Part shown: piece by piece, positions 1 to 5,203 of the stretch
Layout of the letters: every line of letters begins with the position of its first letter
Position numbering within the stretch: the stretch's first letter is position 1
Origin: Bacteriovoracaceae bacterium
GTDB taxonomy: Bacteria; Bdellovibrionota; Bacteriovoracia; Bacteriovoracales; Bacteriovoracaceae
Length of the DNA stretch: 5,763 nt
Assembly (NCBI GenBank): GCA_947448095.1
Contig: CANFNN010000194.1
Span: 1-5,763, forward strand
Reading direction: 5' to 3'
Made by a program: the position numbers and the translations under genes
The notes under the pieces: generated by a model
Databases searched by the model: none
The model's input: only the letters and a program-made list of their open reading frames with translations
What the model was told of the DNA's origin: nothing

Positions 1-20
1 AAGGCCAAAAGAAGTTTCAT
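1..20 (-). CDS. Start of a probable exported protein or lipoprotein (only six codons in window)
   Basis: On the minus strand an ATG at base 20 opens the frame M-K-L-L-L-A before the window ends. A Lys followed by a hydrophobic run is the usual opening of a Sec signal peptide, so an exported protein or lipoprotein is inferred; its function cannot be known from this window. A GAGGA Shine-Dalgarno lies just upstream, and a sigma70-like promoter lies 29 nt or more upstream of the ATG, so start, ribosome site and promoter agree with each other. The gene lies 70 nt downstream of the HD-GYP regulator on the same strand and may be transcribed separately from it. The main doubt is the tiny visible coding length. 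Confidence 0.5.
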
Positions 21-22
21 GA

Positions 23-28
23 TTCCTC
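23..28 (-). promoter_or_regulatory. Ribosome binding site of the left-edge gene
   Basis: The minus strand reads GAGGAA and then TC immediately before the ATG at base 20. This purine-rich match to the anti-Shine-Dalgarno decides the start of the partial gene at the window edge. The spacing is slightly short but workable. Confidence 0.5.
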
Positions 29-48
29 GCTTAGAAGTTGTTGCCCAC

Positions 49-77
49 TAGATACGAGTCGCAACTGTCTAAGTCAA
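49..77 (-). promoter_or_regulatory. Candidate sigma70-type promoter for the left-edge gene
   Basis: On the minus strand TTGACT (bases 77-72, five of six to the -35 consensus) is separated by exactly 17 nt from TATCTA (bases 54-49, which keeps the first three -10 positions). Transcription would start near base 42, giving a leader of about 22 nt that contains the Shine-Dalgarno. No rho-independent terminator is visible between the upstream gene's stop at 91 and this promoter, so read-through from upstream is also possible. Confidence 0.4.
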
Positions 78-90
78 GGAGCACATTTTG

Positions 91-1419
91 TTATTCAAAT
101 TTCTGTTCTAAGGCCTTAATAATCTTCTGATAGCTAGCATTGGTAAATCTGACTGAGAGCAGGGGAAGAATATCTTTTTTGCTGGACGGCAAGGCCGGAT
201 TAAGAAGAATTTTCACAAAAGCATCCGCTACGATAAATACTTTTGAAAGTGGGTGCAGGTCTTCACCAGGATTTTCTTCAATCCCTATGCCGTCAATCTT
301 ACCGTGAGACTGAATAAGGACTGTTTTGATATAATCGTTGGCATCTGGATGATTGGTCATTAACGCCACCGCATCTTTAGCATGGTTCATCACCTGACGT
401 TTTTCTTCATCCGTTAAGTTCGATTCATTTAAGTCCCTCATCGATGAAATTTGCATCTGAAGATTTGACTTAAGAGTTACGTCTGAGAAAAAAGCCACAA
501 AGCTAAGCGTTTCTAAGTGCTCCGGCTTGTACCAGCTTTGTTTAGATAAAACATAGTGGCACATGAGCGCCAGCAAATGGCAGTGCTGGTAAGCAAACGA
601 GACTTTATTAGAAAATAAAAATTTTAAAAGTGGAGCGACTTGCGGTGAATTCTTAACTGACTTTACCATGGAATTAATCGAAGCATCGGAGAGTTCCACT
701 GAAGCGTCGTCAAATCCAATTGCCTGAATGGATTCACGCACAATTTCATGCGCATTAGCGGTTGTGAGAATTCGATCTTCCATAGTTAAGTCTTCACGTT
801 CCAATTTCTTAATCAAATTATTTGTCACAAAAGTAGTGAAGTACTGAATGTAGTCTTTAGGAACATAGAATTCTTTTAAACCCTGGTCCTCGTACTTTTG
901 AATATCACTTTTATCAAAAACATCTTTAGAGTGAATGCGTTTTACAAACTGATAATCATTTGGAGCTTTCTTGATTCGGATATAGATATCACAAGGGGTA
1001 TTACTGATGTCATAAAAGTAATGAACTCCCACCGGCAAATAGTCTGGTCTGACTTTTGCTGTGGCGTCTTGCATATTCACGCCTAGGTGTTGGGCCGCTT
1101 GCTTAATCAGTATTTCCCAGCTCACAGGATCTTTTAGGCACAAAACTTCATCTGAAATGGTTTTACTTTCACCAAGAACAATCAGAGCAGTGGCGAGATT
1201 TTCTGATTTAATGAAACGGTGAATTTTAATTGCAGTTTCTTCAGCTCCGACTTTGGATTGAGTAATCACAAGTCCGACTTGCGGAAGAATTCTTAACAAT
1301 TCAATGGCATCGTCTGCATTGTTTCGGTGGATAACGTCAGTACCCACAAAGGTATTTAAGTTTATCGAATAGATCTTTTTAAGATCGGGATTGGTTTCAA
1401 TTAAAATGGTTTGGCTCAT
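91..1419 (-). CDS. Pseudo-receiver plus degenerate HD-GYP domain regulator
   Basis: A 442-residue cytoplasmic protein with no membrane segment. Residues 1-112 look like a response-regulator receiver fold, but the phosphoacceptor position at the end of strand 3 (VITQ, Q54) is not Asp and the usual acidic pair after strand 1 is reduced to E8; the K-x-P motif near K96 remains. Residues about 125-205 form an unrecognised alpha/beta module. Residues about 212-410 align with HD-GYP cyclic-di-GMP phosphodiesterases: H279 or H281, S312-D313 where HD is expected, H346, S371-H372 where HH is expected, DGIGIE where DGxGYP is expected, and D399 in VADAF. Two metal-ligand histidines and the GYP signature are therefore lost, so catalysis is doubtful and a binding or scaffold role is plausible. 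The start is fixed: an in-frame TAA lies four codons upstream of the ATG and strand 1 begins at residue 5. There is no clear Shine-Dalgarno. It lies 43 nt after the radical SAM gene. Confidence 0.85.
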   Translation of the reverse strand: MSQTILIETNPDLKKIYSINLNTFVGTDVIHRNNADDAIELLRILPQVGLVITQSKVGAEETAIKIHRFIKSENLATALIVLGESKTISDEVLCLKDPVSWEILIKQAAQHLGVNMQDATAKVRPDYLPVGVHYFYDISNTPCDIYIRIKKAPNDYQFVKRIHSKDVFDKSDIQKYEDQGLKEFYVPKDYIQYFTTFVTNNLIKKLEREDLTMEDRILTTANAHEIVRESIQAIGFDDASVELSDASINSMVKSVKNSPQVAPLLKFLFSNKVSFAYQHCHLLALMCHYVLSKQSWYKPEHLETLSFVAFFSDVTLKSNLQMQISSMRDLNESNLTDEEKRQVMNHAKDAVALMTNHPDANDYIKTVLIQSHGKIDGIGIEENPGEDLHPLSKVFIVADAFVKILLNPALPSSKKDILPLLSVRFTNASYQKIIKALEQKFE

Positions 1420-1425
1420 GCTCTG

Positions 1426-1454
1426 ATTTTAACAATGGAATGCGGCTACACCAA
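1426..1454 (-). promoter_or_regulatory. Candidate promoter of the HD-GYP regulator, possibly leaderless
   Basis: On the minus strand TTGGTG (bases 1454-1449) is followed after 17 nt by TAAAAT (bases 1431-1426, five of six to the -10 consensus). The ATG begins six nt after the -10 box, which puts the expected transcription start at or within a base or two of the start codon. The 43-nt gap after the radical SAM gene has no stem-loop terminator, so read-through could still supply a leadered message. Confidence 0.4.
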
Positions 1455-1462
1455 GGAAAAAA

Positions 1463-2527
1463 CTACAAACTGAACAGGTCAGGCTCTTGAACGGAGACTT
1501 TCTCACCATCTCGACCTAAAAGCTTTCCACTAAAAGTGATCGTTTCTGGATTAAATGCCCCTACCTTGCCCGGACCACCGGGGATGTCGATGACGTATTG
1601 AGGAAGGGCCCAGCCAGGAAGATGAGAGCGAAGTTTAGCGTACAGAGTCCTACCTTCTTCAAGCGAAAGATAAAAATGCATTCCACCTTTCACTTGGTCA
1701 GGATGATGCAAATAATAGGGTCTGACTTTAAGCGAGATGAAGAGATTAATAAGCTCAAGCAAAGCTTGTTGGTTATCATTCACATTTTTGAGAAGAACTG
1801 TTTGTGACAAAAGCTGAATATCAAGTTTTGAAAGCTCTTTAATTTTTCCCATACTTTCTTGATCAAATTCATCAGCGTGATTGGCGTGAATCGCGAGACT
1901 TATGGTGCGAAACTTTTTTGAAAATGATTGCAGTAATTGCTGAAGCCCATCATCCAGACGACTGGGTAGAATCACGGGATAGCGGGTATGAAAACGGATG
2001 TCTTGGATTGATTTAATTGTTGAAAATGCGGTTAAGTATTTTTCGATTTTTTCATTTGAGAGAGTCAGTGGGTCACCTCCGGTGAAAATAATCTCACTGA
2101 TTTCTGGATGAATTCGTAGGTACTCAAGAGTCTTTTCAAAGTCCGGAGAGAAAATTTCATCTGTGGCATTTAATTCGTTCTTTCGAAAACAATATCGGCA
2201 GTGAACCGGGCAAATACTGGTTGGCGTAAACAGAGCGCGGGAGTGGTAGCGGTGAATCAACTGGGGAGCTTTATAGTGCTCTTTATCCCCAATGGGATCA
2301 TTCATTCCGGCTTCATTTAATTCGTGATTATCAGGCAGAAATTCGCGGGCCAGAACACCGTCTTTGCCTTGAAGTTTTATTTTGCGGGCAAGATTTTGGG
2401 GCACAAACAGGGGATACTTTGTTTCAACGAGCAGTGAGCTAGGCTCCCAGCCAAGGAATTGAAACAGGTCAGCAGAATTTTTGTAGGCCGACTGAAGATC
2501 ACTCTTCCAGCTTAGGTTCATGCCCAT
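1463..2527 (-). CDS. KamA/EpmB-type radical SAM protein (lysine 2,3-aminomutase family)
   Basis: A 354-residue cytoplasmic radical SAM, PLP-dependent aminomutase. The iron-sulfur cluster motif CPVHCRYC gives C106, C110 and C113, followed by R115, which matches the carboxylate-binding Arg of lysine 2,3-aminomutase. The SAM-contact motif GGDP is at 150-153, the PLP lysine is K321 in PGGPGK, and D277 and D314 sit 37 residues apart, like the two Asp that bind the lysine epsilon-amino group in the clostridial enzyme. These favour lysine rather than glutamate as substrate. The length is close to EpmB (about 340) and shorter than catabolic KamA (about 416); I see no cysteines beyond the cluster, so the KamA zinc site is absent. 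EpmB makes beta-lysine for elongation factor P, a plausible role, but no efp or epmA is in the window. The start overlaps the membrane-protein gene by 29 nt; GGA lies before ATG 2527, and a second ATG at 2521 is an alternative. Confidence 0.92.
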   Translation of the reverse strand: MGMNLSWKSDLQSAYKNSADLFQFLGWEPSSLLVETKYPLFVPQNLARKIKLQGKDGVLAREFLPDNHELNEAGMNDPIGDKEHYKAPQLIHRYHSRALFTPTSICPVHCRYCFRKNELNATDEIFSPDFEKTLEYLRIHPEISEIIFTGGDPLTLSNEKIEKYLTAFSTIKSIQDIRFHTRYPVILPSRLDDGLQQLLQSFSKKFRTISLAIHANHADEFDQESMGKIKELSKLDIQLLSQTVLLKNVNDNQQALLELINLFISLKVRPYYLHHPDQVKGGMHFYLSLEEGRTLYAKLRSHLPGWALPQYVIDIPGGPGKVGAFNPETITFSGKLLGRDGEKVSVQEPDLFSL

Positions 2528-2759
2528 TTTTTTCCAATTCTTTTAGGTACTGTCGATTGTAAAACCAGGCGCAAAAGCGAATAAGCACTCCACCGTAAAC
2601 AGAAATCCCGAGGAAGTGGTACATCAAGGTATTAAAAGGAAGTACTCCGCCTTCATACAGGGTGTAGATGATCCATTTTAGCAGGACTAAATGCGCGACT
2701 AAAATAAACAGCTGCATCAAGCGGTGATTAAGGTTTTCTTTGGTTACAAAATTTTTCAT
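2499..2759 (-). CDS. Small two-helix membrane protein of unknown function
   Basis: An 86-residue hydrophobic protein that I do not recognise. It has two likely membrane helices, about residues 13-34 (rich in Leu, Ile, Val, Trp) and 45-67 (with several Gly, Phe and Tyr), joined by a short loop with a Pro, and a charged C-terminal tail rich in Lys and Glu. It probably sits in the inner membrane with both ends in the cytoplasm, because basic residues lie at the N-terminus and after helix 2. Its ATG overlaps the exonuclease stop in an ATGA arrangement, and its 3' end overlaps the radical SAM gene by 29 nt. Being wedged between two clear genes, with overlaps at both sides, supports it as real and translationally coupled. 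There is no strong Shine-Dalgarno of its own. No cleavable signal or metal-binding motif is seen. Confidence 0.75.
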   Translation of the reverse strand: MKNFVTKENLNHRLMQLFILVAHLVLLKWIIYTLYEGGVLPFNTLMYHFLGISVYGGVLIRFCAWFYNRQYLKELEKNGHEPKLEE

Positions 2760-3655
2760 GGAGGACCTGCTTTCCAGTAACTGGCTTCAAGCTTGGAAAA
2801 TGATTTAATTTTTTTTAAGAGAAAGGATTTATTCATGCCGGAGATCAGGCATTCAGCAAATAACACAGGACCTTTGGGCAAAGGCATAAGTCCGATCGGG
2901 CGAACCGGGCGATAACTTTCTTTGATTGAAGTGCCCTTGTATTCAAGAGTCAAGAGATCCTTGTTTTGCACCAATTGAGTCAGCCCACTCAGGCGGGTAG
3001 AGAAATTGAAGCAGTCATTTTTATCAAACTGCGAGAGTCTGAAAACAAAACTGCGCTCACGCGGAGTCTTCTGATCAATTTCGAGCTCCCCAATGGCGGC
3101 CATAATTTTTAAACAAGCGAAGGTGTCTTCAATCGCAACGTGATGATTCAGTTTAAAGCCACAAAATTCACTCATGGTGGAGAGTTTAAAATTTGCGGGT
3201 TGTTTTTCACGAGGCTTATAAACGGCCCTGCCCCAGCGGCAAGAGTCGTAAACATCTAACGGCGGAAATTCAATTTGAAAATCATGCGAAGCCTTGATCA
3301 GGTAGCCCAGATCAAAAGAGGAATTGTGCGCAATCATGGGATGGCGTCCAACAAATTCCCAAAATTCCTTAAGAGGTTTTTTAAGCGTTGGGGCAAGCTT
3401 CAGATCATCATTCGTGAGTCCGTGAAACTGAATGGTAAATTCAGGAATCTCAATCAAAGGGTTAATCAAAGAATGAAACGTTGTGACTTCACCTTCAGCG
3501 GTAATTTTTACGACACCAATCTCAATAATTTTATCCACAAGGGGAGAAAGACCCGTTGTTTCAAGATCAACGGCGACTATACCCTTTGGAAAAAGAGTCA
3601 GCAGCGAAGTGATTTCACCCGTGGTTAATGAAAGCGAAGATTGCGATCTTGACAT
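2756..3655 (-). CDS. DEDDh (DnaQ-like) 3'-5' exonuclease with C-terminal WYL-like domain
   Basis: A 299-residue cytoplasmic protein. Residues about 24-190 form a DnaQ/RNase T-type exonuclease with all catalytic residues: D30 and E32 in DLETTG, D115 in HNSSFD, and H172 with D177 in HHVAIED. This fold removes nucleotides from DNA or RNA 3' ends using two metal ions; it resembles the DNA polymerase III epsilon subunit, but the substrate is not shown. Residues about 222-292 resemble a WYL domain: L-x-Y at 237-239, R249 and P253 in the R-x-V-x-P-x-G-L pattern, a beta strand at 264-268 where WYL normally stands, and F278 with K281-K282-I283 where the domain has its R-x-F-x-x-x-R-I pattern. WYL domains often bind nucleic acid or nucleotides and regulate partners, so this may sense or place the substrate; this is inference. 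An in-frame TAA seven codons upstream, with no alternative start between, fixes the ATG. There is no Shine-Dalgarno. It is first gene of the minus-strand operon. Confidence 0.92.
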   Translation of the reverse strand: MSRSQSSLSLTTGEITSLLTLFPKGIVAVDLETTGLSPLVDKIIEIGVVKITAEGEVTTFHSLINPLIEIPEFTIQFHGLTNDDLKLAPTLKKPLKEFWEFVGRHPMIAHNSSFDLGYLIKASHDFQIEFPPLDVYDSCRWGRAVYKPREKQPANFKLSTMSEFCGFKLNHHVAIEDTFACLKIMAAIGELEIDQKTPRERSFVFRLSQFDKNDCFNFSTRLSGLTQLVQNKDLLTLEYKGTSIKESYRPVRPIGLMPLPKGPVLFAECLISGMNKSFLLKKIKSFSKLEASYWKAGPP

Positions 3656-3662
3656 GGAGCTT

Positions 3663-3692
3663 CTTATAGCCTTTTATTCGGGCTTCCGTCTA
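3663..3692 (-). promoter_or_regulatory. Candidate promoter of the exonuclease operon, possibly leaderless
   Basis: On the minus strand TAGACG (bases 3692-3687, four of six to the -35 consensus) is followed after 18 nt by TATAAG (bases 3668-3663, five of six to the -10 consensus). Seven bases then precede the ATG at 3655, so the expected transcription start lies on or beside the start codon. No Shine-Dalgarno is present in those bases. Confidence 0.4.
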
Positions 3693-3713
3693 GGCTTAAA
3701 GGTCTTAGTTTCA

Positions 3714-3743
3714 TTGACATGTGCACCGCGTTTACTCCAATAT
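3714..3743 (+). promoter_or_regulatory. Candidate upstream promoter for the lpdA operon
   Basis: A perfect TTGACA -35 box lies at 3714-3719. The best -10 partner is weak: CAATAT at 3738-3743 with an 18-nt spacer, or TCCAAT at 3736-3741 with 16 nt. Transcription from here would give a leader of about 40 nt before lpdA. Confidence 0.3.
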
Positions 3744-3760
3744 TCCAGAATCTTTAGACT
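3731..3760 (+). promoter_or_regulatory. Candidate proximal promoter for the lpdA operon
   Basis: TTTACT at 3731-3736 (four of six) and TAGACT at 3755-3760 (four of six, keeping the conserved first T, second A and last T) are 18 nt apart. The start would fall near 3767, about 20 nt before the ATG, leaving room for the ribosome site. It overlaps the alternative promoter with the perfect TTGACA box. Confidence 0.3.
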
Positions 3761-3773
3761 TATCGGAAAACAA

Positions 3774-3778
3774 AAGGA
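3774..3778 (+). promoter_or_regulatory. Ribosome binding site of lpdA
   Basis: AAGGA sits nine nt before the ATG at 3788 and supports that start. It contrasts with the two divergent minus-strand genes in this window that have no visible Shine-Dalgarno. Confidence 0.65.
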
Positions 3779-3787
3779 TTCTCTCCC

Positions 3788-5182
3788 ATGGCCAAAACAT
3801 TTGATGTGGTTGTTTTAGGTGCTGGACCTGGTGGTTATGTTGCCGCTATTCGGGCCGCTCAATTAGGTAAAAAAGTTGCCATCATTGAAGCTGATAAACT
3901 CGGTGGGGTTTGCCTTAACCGTGGCTGTATACCAACTAAAGCACTTTTGAAATCTGCTCATTCGGTGCATGAGGTAGCTGATCTCAAGGCCCTGGGAATC
4001 AACGTTGATCTCAAAGGTCTCGATGCTTCGGTCGCGGTCAAACGGGCCAATGATATTGCAGACAACATGTCTAAGGGTATCTCGTTTTTAATGAAGAAAA
4101 ATAAAATTGAAGTCATCACTGGTAAGGGCGTTTTTAAATCGGCCAAGGTGCTTGAAGTTACATTTGCTGATGGAAAAAAAGAAGAGATCACTGGAACCAA
4201 CGTGATTATTGCTACTGGTGCTAAGTACCGAACTTTTCCTGGTCTTGAGCATGATGGAAAAAGACTGGTTGGTGCTTGGGAAGCTTTAAAAATTGAAAAA
4301 CTTCCAAAATCTATCGGGATCATCGGCGCTGGTGCCATTGGAATGGAATTCGCTTATTTCTGGAATGCTTTCGGAGTCGATGTTCATATTTTTGAAATGC
4401 AAAAGAATCTTCTTCCAATTGAAGACACCGATGTGTCTAAAGAAGTTGAAAAACATTATAAAAAATACGGCATTAAGATGAATCTTGGTATCGAAGGCGT
4501 GACCGCTAAAAATAACGGAAACGATGTTACGTTAACCGTTACCGAAGGCGGCAAGAAAACTGACTACACTTTTGAAATGGGTCTCATTGCTGTTGGTATG
4601 ACAGGAGTAATCGAGGGCTTTGGTCTTGAGAAGGCCGGCGTTCAAACTGAAAAAGGTTTTATTAAAGTAAACGAAATGTATGAGACAACTCAAAAAGGCG
4701 TTTACGCTATTGGGGACGTTTCAGGACCTCCACTTCTGGCCCACGCAGCTTCTCACGAAGGCGTTGTTGCAGCTGAGCACTTGAGTGGTCTTCACCCCCA
4801 TGCCATCGATAAGATGAATATTGCCGGTTGTACTTATTGTCAGCCGCAAGTTGCTTCTGTCGGTTATACTGAAAGGGCACTGAAAGAAAAAGGCATCGAG
4901 TACAATGTTGGGAAAGCACCGTTTATGGCCAACGGAAAAGCGATTGCCTCAAATGAAAAAGATGGCTTCATAAAAGTTCTCACGGGCAAAAAATACGGCG
5001 AGCTTCTAGGTGCTCACATTGTGGGAACTCAGGCCACCGAACTCATCCATGAATATGTTCTTTTCAGAACGATGGAAGGGATCGACGAAGAGATCTTCGC
5101 TACCATTCATCCTCACCCAACTTTGGGCGAGTTCTTGGGTGAAGCTGTTCTGGCCGCTAAAGGCCGCGCTCTCAATTTATAA
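3788..5182 (+). CDS. lpdA: Dihydrolipoyl dehydrogenase (E3 of 2-oxo acid dehydrogenase complexes)
   Basis: A 464-residue cytoplasmic flavoenzyme, full length for the family. It reoxidises the dihydrolipoyl arm of E2 and passes electrons through a disulfide and FAD to NAD+, forming NADH. Visible parts in order: the FAD-binding loop GAGPGG at 11-16; the redox disulfide C42 and C47 in GGVCLNRGC; the NAD-binding loop GAGAIG at 180-185 with E203 at the end of the next strand, as in NAD-preferring enzymes; the second FAD contact with D310 in AIGD; and a C-terminal dimerisation domain ending in HPHPTLGE, where H443 and E448 form the catalytic dyad supplied to the partner subunit. No key residue is missing. 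The N-terminus starts right at the first Rossmann strand, which with the AAGGA site confirms the ATG. E2 follows 21 nt downstream on the same strand, so they form one operon; E3 as first gene is less common than E3 last. Confidence 0.98.
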   Translation: MAKTFDVVVLGAGPGGYVAAIRAAQLGKKVAIIEADKLGGVCLNRGCIPTKALLKSAHSVHEVADLKALGINVDLKGLDASVAVKRANDIADNMSKGISFLMKKNKIEVITGKGVFKSAKVLEVTFADGKKEEITGTNVIIATGAKYRTFPGLEHDGKRLVGAWEALKIEKLPKSIGIIGAGAIGMEFAYFWNAFGVDVHIFEMQKNLLPIEDTDVSKEVEKHYKKYGIKMNLGIEGVTAKNNGNDVTLTVTEGGKKTDYTFEMGLIAVGMTGVIEGFGLEKAGVQTEKGFIKVNEMYETTQKGVYAIGDVSGPPLLAHAASHEGVVAAEHLSGLHPHAIDKMNIAGCTYCQPQVASVGYTERALKEKGIEYNVGKAPFMANGKAIASNEKDGFIKVLTGKKYGELLGAHIVGTQATELIHEYVLFRTMEGIDEEIFATIHPHPTLGEFLGEAVLAAKGRALNL

Positions 5183-5190
5183 AAGTTTTT

Positions 5191-5196
5191 AAGGAG
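5191..5196 (+). promoter_or_regulatory. Ribosome binding site of the E2 gene
   Basis: AAGGAG, a near-perfect Shine-Dalgarno, lies seven nt before the ATG at 5204 in the 21-nt gap after lpdA. It decides the E2 start and suggests strong independent initiation on a shared mRNA. Confidence 0.75.
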
Positions 5197-5203
5197 ATTA
5201 TTT

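Noticed and set aside
1..51. Plus-strand open frame ending in TAG at base 51, as a possible 3' end of a gene
   Set aside because: Only 16 codons without a recognisable motif, and it competes with a better-supported minus-strand start with promoter and ribosome site in the same bases.
36..66. Small inverted repeats (GTTGC with GCAAC, AGTTG with CAACT) as a terminator
   Set aside because: Five-base stems with a long loop and no following T run on either strand; too weak for a terminator.
3275..3628. 117-codon plus-strand frame antisense to the exonuclease
   Set aside because: It lies wholly opposite a gene with an intact catalytic motif set, is highly basic without domain features, and has no supporting start signals.
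3664..3684. AGCC/GGCT inverted repeat in the divergent region as an operator
   Set aside because: A four-base arm is expected by chance and there is no second copy; no regulator can be named.
3483..3818. 111-codon plus-strand frame crossing the divergent region into lpdA
   Set aside because: It overlaps the exonuclease, the promoters and the start of lpdA in another frame, and shows no domain or signal.
3958..4338. 126-codon minus-strand frame inside lpdA
   Set aside because: Antisense shadow of a fully conserved enzyme; low-complexity composition and no ribosome site.
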